Shown piece after piece: positions 55,694 through 64,000 of a stretch of 64,000 nucleotides of DNA. Below the pieces are notes generated by a model, which did no database searches, was not told the origin of the DNA, and was given only the letters and a program-made list of their open reading frames with translations. The stretch lies in contig NZ_JAUQTB010000006.1 in NCBI RefSeq assembly GCF_030580655.1, positions 62,001-126,000 of the forward strand, given 5' to 3'. Position numbers and translations under genes: made by a program. Numbering within the stretch: the stretch's first letter is position 1; every line of letters begins with the position of its first letter. This DNA is from Paenibacillus lacisoli (GTDB taxonomy: Bacteria; Bacillota; Bacilli; Paenibacillales; Paenibacillaceae).

Positions 55694-55931
55694 AAGGAAC
55701 TGGAACAGGTTTTTATCCTATTTTCCAGATCCAGACCGCCTCACCTACACGACCTGGCTGGCCCGGGTTGCAAGGTTTCAAATGCCACTCACCAATCTGC
55801 ATAAAGCCGGACCGCTGGCTCCCGGATGCAGGTCACATTCCTAATTTGGTTAAACCATGCAATATCCGTACATAAATGAATGCCAAGATGATAGCGCCAA
55901 GATGATTATATTGACTGGGAGGGGCGTACCA

Positions 55932-57182
55932 TTGATTGATGCTCAGGGCAATCAGCTTGTATTTCTCCTATGCGTACCAAGAAGCGGAAGCTCACTGGTC
56001 ACGACCATACTGCAGAATCACCGTCAGGTGTTTGCCACACAGGAAATGTGGTATCTGATGAGTCTGTACGATCTGCCTGCTGAACAGCGCCGTCCCTACG
56101 GCGGAGGAGAGATCATACATCAATTTTATAACGCAGTACTTCCCGAAACAGTTTTTGAACAAGCATCACGCAGCTTTGCAAGAGAAGTTTATAACGGTCT
56201 GATGCGAACGAGCGGCGCGACTCACGTCGTGGATAAATCCCCACGCTACTACTATCTGCTGGAATTTCTTGACCGGCTTTTCCCGCAGTCGCGAAGAGTG
56301 TGGTTGATCCGCAACCCGCTGGCGATTCTGGCATCGTACAAGAATGTTAATGCACGCTCCGGTTCATTTAACCTGAAGCAGGATCTGGAGAGCGCAGACT
56401 TTAATATGAAAATGACGGATCTGACCGCCGGGCTTTTCCGGTATTACCATTACTTTTCCACCGACAGTCCTTATATATACCGCTGCAAATATGAAACGCT
56501 TGTCGCCGAGCCGGAAGAGGAAACCCGTCGCTTGTGTAGATTCATTGGGGTTCCGTACGAGGAAGGGATCGAACGTTACGGCGATTATATGGATGGTGCC
56601 AAAGCCGAGATGTATTATAGCATGGGGGTTGGTGATCCCTATCTCAGCAAGCATCGTGAGCCGCATCAGGACTCTGTTAACAGCTGGAAGGATCGCCTTG
56701 AACCCGAGGAAATTGATGCTTACTGCCGGATTCTGGGTGCAGACATCTTTCATGAGCTGGGTTACAGCGAGGAGCTGGCGGAAGCCGAGCGGATTACCGG
56801 CCGCCATTATCAGGCTCAGCCTGATTGGGCTGTAATAACCCGTCGCGCAGAGCAGCTCCAGGCAAAAAGCGGCTGCCAATGGAAACCGCGGTATCAGATA
56901 ACAACGGAAGAAGTTGACCACTGGTTAACAGATTCCATTGTTTCCGCCGAGGCCTCAAGGCCAGAAGTCTCTGGGATGCAGGATGAGGTCAGCCAGCTCC
57001 GGATTACACTTCGTGCGCTGGAGAAGCGCCTGGAGAAAAGCCACAGTGAGCAGGATCGCCTGCGAAGGCAGCTGCATCGTGTCCAGACCAAGATTGACAG
57101 AGTTAAGTCGCTGGTTCCCTTTGGCAGCCGCATCACCGGCTGGGTCTCCCAAATTGTTCAGCATCGTGAGGGAAAAGTATGA
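55932..57182 (+). CDS. Sulfotransferase of lasso-peptide cluster
   Basis: 416 residues from TTG 55932, which has GGGAGGGG 8-9 bases upstream; an ATG at 55857 gives a longer form without a ribosome site. The PAPS-binding 5'-PSB loop is 'LLCVPRSGSS' (~16-20) and the 3'-PB motif is 'RVWLIRNPLAILAS' (~122-135), as in the Sulfotransfer_1/3 and tyrosylprotein sulfotransferase-like families. The C-terminal ~60 residues form a coiled coil ('LRITLRALEKRLEKSHSEQD'). The 4-bp overlap with the cyclase gene and shared promoter tie it to the lasso peptide. Predicted to sulfate the peptide or a sugar on it; target unproven. Confidence 0.8.
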   Translation: MIDAQGNQLVFLLCVPRSGSSLVTTILQNHRQVFATQEMWYLMSLYDLPAEQRRPYGGGEIIHQFYNAVLPETVFEQASRSFAREVYNGLMRTSGATHVVDKSPRYYYLLEFLDRLFPQSRRVWLIRNPLAILASYKNVNARSGSFNLKQDLESADFNMKMTDLTAGLFRYYHYFSTDSPYIYRCKYETLVAEPEEETRRLCRFIGVPYEEGIERYGDYMDGAKAEMYYSMGVGDPYLSKHREPHQDSVNSWKDRLEPEEIDAYCRILGADIFHELGYSEELAEAERITGRHYQAQPDWAVITRRAEQLQAKSGCQWKPRYQITTEEVDHWLTDSIVSAEASRPEVSGMQDEVSQLRITLRALEKRLEKSHSEQDRLRRQLHRVQTKIDRVKSLVPFGSRITGWVSQIVQHREGKV

Positions 57183-59110
57183 GTGCAATCACAGGATTAA
57201 TCTATACAGGGAGTGAGGATGCAGGCGAGGAATTAAGGCGGCAGGGCATCCATATGATGAATACCCTAAGCAAATACCCTGCAGATGATCTTTCATCCTG
57301 GCAGCACGGTCCAGCCTTTCTCGGCTGTATGGCCCAATGGGTAACTCCGGAATCCTGCAAGGAGGAAATGCCTTACCGTCAACCGGGGAGCCGATTAACG
57401 ATCACGGCAGATGCCATTATTGACAATCGTCCGGAAATGTTTGACCGTCTGGGAGTCGAGCACAGCCGCCGGCCGTCAATTGGTGATGGTGAACTCATTC
57501 TTATGGCATATGCCAAGTGGGGGGAAGAGGCGCTGCCGCTCCTGGTAGGCGACTTTGCCTTTGTCATCTGGGACGAAGTCAGACAGGTCCTGTTCGGTGC
57601 CCGAGATATGACAGGCACCCGTACCTTGTATTATCGTCAAAGCCATGACTATTTGGCCTTTAGTACGGTAATGGAACCGTTGTTCTCCATTGAGGGTTCC
57701 CGTAAACTGCTGAACCGTCAATGGCTGGCCGAGTTCCTGGCCATCCGTGATATGACTGACAGCGATGATATCCATCAGACGGTCTACCATGATATCAAGC
57801 AGCTGCCGCCTTCCTATTTCTTCAGACTTAAGGAGGGGCAGCTGCAGTTAACCCGATACGCAACGTTGGGTGACGTAAAAGAACTGCGTTTAACAACGGA
57901 TCATGATTATGAGGAAGCGTTCCGCGAAGTCGTGCAGCAGGCGGTAGATGCAAGACTTCGGACGCATAAAGCTGTAAGTGTGGCGTTAAGCGGAGGGCTG
58001 GACTCGGGAACGGTAGCGAGTTATGCAGCAAGAAGCCTGGCCAGACAGAACAAACCGCTTCATGCGCTCAGTTACGTGCCTGTACCGGATTTTGTGGATT
58101 GGACGTCACACCGGTTAATCGCGGACGAATCCCCCTACATCCAGATGATGGTCAGGCATATCGGCAATATTCAGGAGAATTACCACAGCTTTGAAGAACG
58201 GAGTCCTTATTCTGAGATTGATCCCTGGCTCTCCAGTATGGAGATGCCTTACAAATTCTTTGAGAACTCATTCTGGATCCGCGGCTTTTATGAAAAAGCA
58301 GCCGAACTTGGAGCTGGTGCACTGCTGACCGGGTCAAGAGGTAATTTTACGATCTCATGGGGATCGGCTCCTGATTATTATGCCACGCTGCTTAAGCGAA
58401 TGAAGTGGCTGCGGCTCAGCAGAGAGATGTCCCTGTTCAGTGGATATACGAACATCCCACGTTCCCGCCTGCTGAAAATGATCACCCGCATCGCATTCCC
58501 GAGCGCATCCGGTACACCGGCTGCGCGGCCGGGAATTCCATCGCTCATTCATCCGGATTTTGCCCGCAGCACACAGGTCCATGAGCGTATGAATGCTGCG
58601 GCCCTGGCGGCCCCCCCGCGAAATGCGGCAGAAGTCAGACAATACAAGTTCAGTAATCTGGCGATTGCCAACAAGAACGGGACGGTCGCCGCCAAAATGT
58701 CATTGACTTACGGGCTTCCTGAACGCGACCCGACGAGTGATGCCCGTGTGATCCGGTTCTGCTTGTCCGTTCCGCTCGAGCAGTATGTCCGGGATGGAAG
58801 GGACCGTGCTCTAGTCCGCCGGGCAACCGTGCAGGACCTGCCGGATGAAATCCGGCTGAATCAGCAGCGCAGGGGTGTACAGCCAGCGGATTGGCTCCAC
58901 CGGATGCTGCCAGCCTGGCCTTCCTTCATCCAGGAATTGGAGGAGATGTGCCGGGATGATCGTACCGAGCAGTTTCTTCACATGGATGCTCTTCGCAAGG
59001 CACTGGAGAAGGCCCGTAAACCAAAGGCAGAGTATGCCTTTGACCCGGAGATCCGCATGCTGATGCACAGTCTGATCGTCCATCGTTTCCTGCAGGGCGT
59101 GGAGGCTTGA
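57179..59110 (+). CDS. Lasso-peptide macrolactam synthetase (asparagine synthetase-like, C protein)
   Basis: 643 residues. The N-terminal glutaminase-like domain has Ser in place of the catalytic Cys2 (MSAITG), so it cannot use glutamine. The C-terminal synthetase domain has PP-loop SGGLDSG (271-277) for ATP. It activates the ring-forming Asp side chain as an AMP ester and closes the macrolactam around the tail. It overlaps the sulfotransferase gene and is followed 39 bp later by the precursor gene. Confidence 0.92.
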   Translation: MSAITGLIYTGSEDAGEELRRQGIHMMNTLSKYPADDLSSWQHGPAFLGCMAQWVTPESCKEEMPYRQPGSRLTITADAIIDNRPEMFDRLGVEHSRRPSIGDGELILMAYAKWGEEALPLLVGDFAFVIWDEVRQVLFGARDMTGTRTLYYRQSHDYLAFSTVMEPLFSIEGSRKLLNRQWLAEFLAIRDMTDSDDIHQTVYHDIKQLPPSYFFRLKEGQLQLTRYATLGDVKELRLTTDHDYEEAFREVVQQAVDARLRTHKAVSVALSGGLDSGTVASYAARSLARQNKPLHALSYVPVPDFVDWTSHRLIADESPYIQMMVRHIGNIQENYHSFEERSPYSEIDPWLSSMEMPYKFFENSFWIRGFYEKAAELGAGALLTGSRGNFTISWGSAPDYYATLLKRMKWLRLSREMSLFSGYTNIPRSRLLKMITRIAFPSASGTPAARPGIPSLIHPDFARSTQVHERMNAAALAAPPRNAAEVRQYKFSNLAIANKNGTVAAKMSLTYGLPERDPTSDARVIRFCLSVPLEQYVRDGRDRALVRRATVQDLPDEIRLNQQRRGVQPADWLHRMLPAWPSFIQELEEMCRDDRTEQFLHMDALRKALEKARKPKAEYAFDPEIRMLMHSLIVHRFLQGVEA

Positions 59111-59149
59111 GATGGAGAGTTTGTATATTCTGTAAAGGAGGTGAAATCA

Positions 59150-59278
59150 ATGCAAAAGAAAGAGTGGCAAGCTCCAGAACTGGAAGTGCTGGAAGTATCC
59201 CAGACGATGGCAGGTAAAGGTTACCACCAAATCGACTGGATCAGCGAACATGATGCTGACATGTATGACCCTAGCTAA
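59150..59278 (+). CDS. Lasso-peptide precursor (paeninodin-like)
   Basis: 42 residues; AAAGGAGG precedes the ATG. The leader (1-20) holds WQAPEL, matching the (Y/W)xxPxL recognition motif for the RRE, and ends with Thr at position -2 (QTM). The predicted core is 22 residues, with ring AGKGYHQID closing Ala1 to Asp9 and tail WISEHDADMYDPS. Ring size and start agree with paeninodin (AGPGTSTPD). The C-terminal Ser22 suits phosphorylation by the cluster kinase. Tyr19 lies among acidic residues and Tyr5 is in the ring; both are candidate sulfation sites. Confidence 0.9.
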   Translation: MQKKEWQAPELEVLEVSQTMAGKGYHQIDWISEHDADMYDPS

Positions 59279-59322
59279 TACGAATTTATACTTAATGATT
59301 TACAACTGCGGAATCGATCACA

Positions 59323-59358
59323 GCTGCAGGAGTAGATGCTTGTCCTTACTCCTGCAGC
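59323..59358 (+). other. Strong hairpin after precursor gene
   Basis: 12-bp perfect stem GCTGCAGGAGTA/TACTCCTGCAGC with a 12-nt loop and no U-tract. It probably protects the 3' end of the short precursor transcript or slows polymerase. Confidence 0.6.
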
Positions 59359-59390
59359 CCGAATCCCGCATGACAAGAGTTTGTGAGAGG

Positions 59391-59427
59391 AAAAGACCCT
59401 TATGGAAAGAATCTATAAGGGTCTTTT
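59391..59427 (+). terminator. Internal terminator/attenuator before kinase gene
   Basis: 13-bp stem AAAAGACCCTTAT/ATAAGGGTCTTTT ending in four T residues. It would end most transcripts after the precursor gene and let a fraction read into the modification genes. Confidence 0.7.
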
Positions 59428-59447
59428 AAATAACAGGAGGTTGGGTC

Positions 59448-60410
59448 ATGTACGTAGATCAACGGACGGTATATGAGGCATTCGGGCTCATCATCGACAG
59501 TTCTCTTCCGCTTCCCGAGCTGCGTCTGTCTGCGGCCGCTCCTGCTGAGAGCGACGTTCGTGTGAAGGTAACGGATTGGGAGGATCCTTTATGGGATGGC
59601 TTCCCGTCAGCAGGCCCCTGCCATGAGGCTCAACAGGAAGTATTCAAATTGCAGATTCCCGGAGCTGCACGCTTCGGTGTGATAAAAGGCAAGGAAATCC
59701 TCGTAGCCCCCGCCCCCGATGAAGACCCCGATAAAACACGGCTTTACATTCTGGGCACCTGCCTTGGTGTCATTCTGATGCAGCGTCATCTCCTCCCGCT
59801 GCATGGCAGTGCGATTGCTGTAGAGGGTAGAGCTTATGCCTTTGTGGGCGATTCGGGCGCCGGGAAGTCGACCTTGGCACAAGCGCTGATTCAGGCAGGA
59901 CATGGTCTGGTCAGTGATGATGTGATAGCTGTTCACTGGTCTGCGGACGGTATGCCATACGCAGAACCTGCTTACCCTCAGCAAAAGCTGTGGGAGGAGA
60001 GCTTGACAGCGTTTGGCCAGGAGACCGCCAGCCTGCGCAGTGTATTCAGCCGGGAGAGCAAGTATGCCGTCCCTGCTGCTGCCTTTTATGAGCAGCGGTT
60101 ACCGTTAGCTGGCATTTTTGAACTAGTTCCAGATTCCGGGGGAGATACGCGACTGGTGCAGATCCCCCGTTTGCAGGGGATTCATACCATTATGCGGCAT
60201 ACCTATCGTTCCAGGCTCATTACTAAGCTGGGAAAGGACCAGTGGCATTTCGGGACGTCTGCCCGTCTGGCTGGAGCGATCCCCGTATTGCAGCTGCACA
60301 GAGGCTTGAACGGATTTACAGCAGACAGGATGAAGCATCTTGTACTGCAGCATATCGAACAGGGAAAGGGGAATGACATCCATGAAGACAGAACAACTGC
60401 GGGCAGATGA
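59448..60410 (+). CDS. HPr-kinase-like lasso-peptide kinase
   Basis: 320 residues. The P-loop GDSGAGKST (134-142) and downstream 'GHGLVSDDVIAVH' follow the HPr kinase/phosphorylase C-terminal fold, with a family-specific N-terminal ~120 residues. Homologues in paeninodin-type clusters phosphorylate the C-terminal Ser of the precursor, and the precursor here ends in Ser. AGGAGG lies 7 bases before ATG. Overlaps the next gene. Confidence 0.88.
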   Translation: MYVDQRTVYEAFGLIIDSSLPLPELRLSAAAPAESDVRVKVTDWEDPLWDGFPSAGPCHEAQQEVFKLQIPGAARFGVIKGKEILVAPAPDEDPDKTRLYILGTCLGVILMQRHLLPLHGSAIAVEGRAYAFVGDSGAGKSTLAQALIQAGHGLVSDDVIAVHWSADGMPYAEPAYPQQKLWEESLTAFGQETASLRSVFSRESKYAVPAAAFYEQRLPLAGIFELVPDSGGDTRLVQIPRLQGIHTIMRHTYRSRLITKLGKDQWHFGTSARLAGAIPVLQLHRGLNGFTADRMKHLVLQHIEQGKGNDIHEDRTTAGR

Positions 60411-60672
60411 GATTATCTCCCAGAAACCGGGTACGCTGGTGAGTGACATGGACGGCGAGAAAGTGATGCTCAGCATTGATACAGGCAAGTATTATAATCT
60501 GGGGCAAACCGGTGGGCGTATCTGGGAACTGCTCGAAACGCCCAAGACCATCAGCCAGATGACCGAGATCCTTTGTGCGGAATATGAGATTGAAGCGGAT
60601 AAATGCATGGAGCAGATCCGAGCTTTTGTGACCAAGCTGTCCGGAGAAGGTTTGATCATCATTGGGAAGTGA
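60382..60672 (+). CDS. Lasso-peptide RRE protein (PqqD-like, B1)
   Basis: 96 residues, PqqD-like RiPP recognition element: 'VSDMDGEKVMLSIDTGKYYNLGQTGGRIWELLETPKTIS'. It binds the leader and delivers it to the B2 peptidase and cyclase. ATG 60382 lies 10 bases after AAAGGGG and inside the end of the kinase gene (29-bp overlap); ATG 60373 is too close to the site. Confidence 0.9.
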   Translation: MKTEQLRADEIISQKPGTLVSDMDGEKVMLSIDTGKYYNLGQTGGRIWELLETPKTISQMTEILCAEYEIEADKCMEQIRAFVTKLSGEGLIIIGK

Positions 60673-60678
60673 TTCGAT

Positions 60679-61158
60679 ATGCTGCGCAGATTGAGACGAT
60701 GGTTTTCCATGGATCGGGGCATGAAGCTGCTTGTCGTAGAAGCTTATATGTATCTGGGCTGGGCCCGTATTCTGAAGCTGCTTCCATTCTCCAGAATTGC
60801 GCCTTCTCTTGGCGAACAGCGTATGGAGACGCCTTCCTTACATTCAGCAGCGGAGGAGACCCTGCTGCTGCGGATTTCCAAAGCACTGGCCACGGCAGGC
60901 CGCTACACATTTTGGGAAAGCGAATGTCTGGTTATGGGGATTGCAGCCATGCGGATGCTGCAACGCCGCGGTGTCAGCAGTACATTATATCTGGGGACAG
61001 CCAAAGATGAGAGGGGAAAGCTGATTGCCCATGCCTGGCTGCGAAGCGGGGACCGTTACATAACAGGAGCTGACAAACTGCATCGATATACCGTTGTTCA
61101 AAGTTTTGCCAATTATGCAGGTTCATATAAGAGTGAGGGGATAAAAGGTCATGGCTGA
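60679..61158 (+). CDS. Lasso-peptide leader peptidase (transglutaminase-like, B2)
   Basis: 159 residues, Transglut_core3 cysteine protease: Cys83 in 'ESECLVMGIAAMRML' and His118 in 'AHAWLRSGD' (Asp125 nearby). It removes the leader after the TM/A boundary. The separate B1/B2 arrangement is typical of Firmicutes clusters. It begins 6 bp after B1 and overlaps the next gene by 8 bp. Confidence 0.9.
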   Translation: MLRRLRRWFSMDRGMKLLVVEAYMYLGWARILKLLPFSRIAPSLGEQRMETPSLHSAAEETLLLRISKALATAGRYTFWESECLVMGIAAMRMLQRRGVSSTLYLGTAKDERGKLIAHAWLRSGDRYITGADKLHRYTVVQSFANYAGSYKSEGIKGHG

Positions 61159-62326
61159 CAAGGGATTAGACATAAGCGTGGTCACGTTGGAGCTGCAGTT
61201 TATCTGTGAGCTGATCGGCAGCCGCAAAGGGTTTGACCTGCCTGGCAGAGAAGAAGTTTACCGGCATCTGAACTGGGACAGCTTTCTTGATCTGGCCAAA
61301 CATCACCGGGTATATCCGAATGTGTATCAAATTCTGACTTCGTTACAGCTTGATTATGTGCCTGAGAAGGTGATGGAGGAGCTGCGTAAGGAATGCAGCA
61401 GCAATGCTTTTACCATGCTGAGGCTGGCAGCTGAGAGCGGGGAGCTCAGTGAACGATTGTCCAACGAAGGGATTCGTGTACTGGCGCTTAAGGGTCCCGT
61501 GCTGGCTCAGGAGCTGTATGGGAGCTACGCGCTGCGTACATCCAAGGACCTGGATATCCTCGTCTCGATGGACGATGCCAGACACGCGGATGCTGTTCTT
61601 AAGGAAATGGGATATGTTCCTAAAAGTGAACTGCCCCATATTTCAGTCGCATGGAAGTGGAGGGAACATCATTGGTGTTATGCCCATCCCCAGAAGAGAA
61701 TTCAGGTGGAACTCCACTGGCGTCTGAATTCTGACCTTGGCAGTGAACCTGGCTTTGAAGAGCTGTGGAGCGCCCGGAAATCATGCCAGATTACAGGGAA
61801 ACCGGTACATTACCTGGGAAGCGATCACTTGATCTCGTATTTGCTGTCGCACGGCTGCCGTCACGGCTGGTTCCGGCTTCGCTGGTTGAGCGATATCCAG
61901 ACGCTGATTGATCATGGAACCGATTGGGAAGGCGTGGTCCGTCATCTGCAGCAGTACGGTCAGGAATTCGCAGCAGGACAGGCCATGGTGCTGTTGACGG
62001 CTTTATTCAGAACAAAGCCGCCCGCTGGAACTGAAAAGCTGATGAATGAGCGGAGCCAGCAGCTGGCTAGTGCCAGTCTGAAATTTATTATGGATCCTAC
62101 GCCAATTACGCAGGCCAAACGGTCCTATTGGTCTTATTTGTTTTCGCTCAAGAGTACGAGACAGAAATCTGCATTTATCATGCTGTACCTGCTTCCAGGG
62201 CAGCGCGATGCCGCTACGATCAAGCTGCCAAGACAGCTTCATTTTATGTATTTTGTCCTGCGGCCGTTCCTGTGGGGATGGCGCCAGATTGCGATGCGGG
62301 GGGATAAAAGGGAGGCCAAAGCGTGA
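61151..62326 (+). CDS. Nucleotidyltransferase-family tailoring protein (PaeN/PsmN-like)
   Basis: 391 residues, NTP_transf_5-type: 'LALKGPVLAQELYGSYALRTSKDLDILV' carries Asp133 and Asp135 as metal ligands. Such genes accompany kinases in paeninodin-type clusters; for pseudomycoidin, as I recall, the homologue adds hexose to the phosphate. The same step is inferred here. AAAGG precedes the ATG, which lies inside the B2 gene; its stop overlaps the ABC exporter start. Confidence 0.85.
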   Translation: MADKGLDISVVTLELQFICELIGSRKGFDLPGREEVYRHLNWDSFLDLAKHHRVYPNVYQILTSLQLDYVPEKVMEELRKECSSNAFTMLRLAAESGELSERLSNEGIRVLALKGPVLAQELYGSYALRTSKDLDILVSMDDARHADAVLKEMGYVPKSELPHISVAWKWREHHWCYAHPQKRIQVELHWRLNSDLGSEPGFEELWSARKSCQITGKPVHYLGSDHLISYLLSHGCRHGWFRLRWLSDIQTLIDHGTDWEGVVRHLQQYGQEFAAGQAMVLLTALFRTKPPAGTEKLMNERSQQLASASLKFIMDPTPITQAKRSYWSYLFSLKSTRQKSAFIMLYLLPGQRDAATIKLPRQLHFMYFVLRPFLWGWRQIAMRGDKREAKA

Positions 62327-64000
62327 AGGCTATGCAATTTTATCTTAAAAAGCTGTACAGCGTGACAGGCTCCAGACTGCTGCTTAATATGCTGCTGATG
62401 ATTATTATCAGTGTAGTTGAAGGCTTCAGCATCTATATGCTGATTCCGATGCTGGGAGTCATCGGTTTATTTGGCAGCGCGTCCGGCAGTTATTCACTGC
62501 CTCTCTTATCCGGCGTGATGGACAGCATATCCGGCATCCTGAATCTTCCTGTAGTGCTTGGTCTCTTCGTCGTACTGCTGGCCGGCCAGGCCTTTCTTCA
62601 GCGTTATCAGTCCATTATGAATACCACCATTCAGCAGCGCTTTATCCAGACCCTGCGGTATGAGACCTATAAAGGGATCCTGCAGTCGCGCTGGAGCTTT
62701 TTTTTGCAGAAACGCAAGTCGGATTTCATACATATGCTGACGACCGAAATCGCCAGAATCAGTCAGGGGACCACCGTCTTCCTGTCTCTGACTTCATCGC
62801 TCGTGTTTACCCTGATACAGATCGGGCTGGCCTTCTGGTTGTCTGCGAAGCTGACAGCTCTCGTTATCGCGAGCGGATTGATTATTTTCCTCGTACTGCG
62901 CCGTTATGTGAAGAAGGCGAAGAAACTCGGGGATCAGACCTCGGAACTCTCTCTCGTGTATATGGGCGGGATCACTGACCATCTTAACGGGATTAAGGAT
63001 ATCAAGAGCAACATGCTCGAAACCTCACATACGAACTGGTTCAAGCAAATGGCCGGACGGCTCGAGGAGAACACGGTACAATTCGTGAAGCTGAACTCCA
63101 AGACACAGTTCATTCACCGTATGACCGCCGCATTCCTCGTTGCTGCTTTCATCTACGTTTCGATTGAGCTCCTGAAGATCGGTCCGGAACGATTAATCCT
63201 GATGATTATCATTTTCTCCAGACTATGGCCGCGGTTTACTTCAATTCAGTCAGGTCTGGAATATATCGTATCGATGATCCCGGCATTTCATTCCCTTATG
63301 GGACTGCAGCGTGAATGCGCCGAGGCGCAGGAGCCGGTGCTGATTCAAGGCGGCAGCCGGGTCCTGAAACAGGAGTTCACGCTCAACAAGGAGATTCAAT
63401 GCAAGCAGCTTAATTACAGCTATCCCGAAGCTTCAGCCCAGGCGCTTCAGGATATTAATATCCGTATTCCAGCACATGGCATTACGGCTATAGTAGGCAA
63501 GTCCGGTGCCGGCAAAAGCACACTGATCGATCTCGTGATGGGATTGATTGAGCCGGAGAGCGGCAGGATTGTTGTGGACGGTGTACCGCTCTCGGGGGAT
63601 AACCGGCTGCTGTGGCGCAGCTGTATCAGCTACGTGCCGCAGGATCCGTTCCTGTTCCATACCACCATTCGCGAGAATTTGCTTCTGTCTGCTCCGGGAG
63701 CGACGGAGGAGGAGATGTGGGAGGCGCTGTCCTTCTCGGCATCGGACGAATTTGTCAGGCAGCTGCCGCAAGGCCTGGATACGGTCGTGGGGGACCGGGG
63801 AATCCGCTTATCTGGTGGAGAACGGCAGCGGATTGTGCTGGCCCGGGCTATTCTGCGTAAGCCTTCCGTTCTTGTACTGGATGAGGCGACCAGCGCGCTT
63901 GACAGCGAGAATGAGAAGAAGATTCAGGAAGCACTGTATCGCCTGCGCGGCAGTCTGACCCTTATCGTAATCGCCCACCGTCTGTCGACCATTCGTCATG
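62323..64000 (+). CDS. Lasso-peptide ABC exporter (D protein), 3' end cut by window
   Basis: Starts at GTG 62323, 7 bases after GGAGG, overlapping the stop of the previous gene. About 559 codons are visible with no stop. An N-terminal six-helix exporter domain (~1-330) is followed by an ATPase with Walker A GKSGAGKST (392-400), Q-loop 'VPQDPFLF', signature LSGGERQRI, Walker B 'VLVLDEATSALD' and H-loop 'AHRLST'. Only some tens of residues should be missing. It exports the mature peptide and confers self-protection. Confidence 0.93.
   Translation, partial: MKAMQFYLKKLYSVTGSRLLLNMLLMIIISVVEGFSIYMLIPMLGVIGLFGSASGSYSLPLLSGVMDSISGILNLPVVLGLFVVLLAGQAFLQRYQSIMNTTIQQRFIQTLRYETYKGILQSRWSFFLQKRKSDFIHMLTTEIARISQGTTVFLSLTSSLVFTLIQIGLAFWLSAKLTALVIASGLIIFLVLRRYVKKAKKLGDQTSELSLVYMGGITDHLNGIKDIKSNMLETSHTNWFKQMAGRLEENTVQFVKLNSKTQFIHRMTAAFLVAAFIYVSIELLKIGPERLILMIIIFSRLWPRFTSIQSGLEYIVSMIPAFHSLMGLQRECAEAQEPVLIQGGSRVLKQEFTLNKEIQCKQLNYSYPEASAQALQDINIRIPAHGITAIVGKSGAGKSTLIDLVMGLIEPESGRIVVDGVPLSGDNRLLWRSCISYVPQDPFLFHTTIRENLLLSAPGATEEEMWEALSFSASDEFVRQLPQGLDTVVGDRGIRLSGGERQRIVLARAILRKPSVLVLDEATSALDSENEKKIQEALYRLRGSLTLIVIAHRLSTIRH

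Noticed and set aside
55641..55844. 67-codon reading frame before the sulfotransferase
   Set aside because: It would start within the -35 element, has no ribosome site and no family resemblance; it is leader DNA.

Overview
The window looks like chromosomal DNA of a Paenibacillus-type Gram-positive bacterium. The evidence is strong AGGAGG-type ribosome sites, a SleB/CwlJ cell-wall hydrolase, a YitT protein, bactofilin, a YhgE/Pip protein, and a lasso-peptide precursor closely resembling paeninodin. Organism assignment is inference from gene content; no rRNA or tRNA gene is present.

Layout. 1-858: 3' part of proS. 937-4514: a compact phage-derived island. It has an ImmA-like protease and Xre-type repressor on the minus strand, a perfect LexA (SOS) box, an apparently split sigma factor (region-4 subunit plus a small region-2-like subunit, as in SigO/RsoA), a GH25 endolysin and an A118-type holin; no head or tail genes are seen. 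5072-8865: peptide ABC importer (binding protein and two permeases, no ATPases). 9120-17435: dgt, a luciferase-like oxidoreductase, a chemoreceptor, a Trm11-like methyltransferase, thpR, a SleB-like hydrolase and a UPF0173 hydrolase. 17586-28383: a UgtP/MGDG-synthase-like glycosyltransferase (minus), TetR plus YhgE/Pip, gltB without gltD, a 38-residue membrane protein and a membrane-anchored protein of unknown function. 28452-33609: an O-antigen-polymerase-like protein (minus), an ABC exporter pair, an AI-2E-family transporter and a 54-residue protein.

33696-50091: an exopolysaccharide locus introduced by a PBSX-Xre-like repressor. It encodes a Wzz-like protein, a tyrosine-kinase-like protein with an altered P-loop, GalU, an initiating sugar transferase, Fcl, Gmd, a Wzx-like flippase, three glycosyltransferases, an acetyltransferase, ManC, Ugd and an LCP ligase. 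The set predicts a colanic-acid-like polymer with fucose, mannose-derived and glucuronic acid precursors. 50143-55463: bactofilin plus M23 peptidase, cardiolipin synthase, YitT and a stand-alone LigD-type polymerase. 55932-64000: a lasso-peptide cluster with, in order, sulfotransferase, cyclase, precursor, HPr-kinase-like kinase, RRE protein (B1), leader peptidase (B2), nucleotidyltransferase and ABC exporter (cut by the window end).

The main discoveries are regulatory and combinatorial. A 15-bp operator of the form GATACRNNNYGTATC occurs at five places. One is at the isolated Wzy-like gene, two lie between the Xre-like repressor and the EPS genes, one is before a small Cys-rich protein, and one is before the lasso cluster. 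Three of these follow a TTGACA-17-TAAnnT promoter by 9-10 bp. This suggests one prophage-type repressor controlling both exopolysaccharide and a lasso peptide. The lasso cluster couples a sulfotransferase to the cyclase by a 4-bp overlap, and its core peptide carries a tyrosine in an acidic setting, so a sulfated lasso peptide (also possibly phosphorylated and glycosylated) is predicted. The SOS-box/split-sigma/endolysin/holin island is a second candidate system, possibly programmed lysis.
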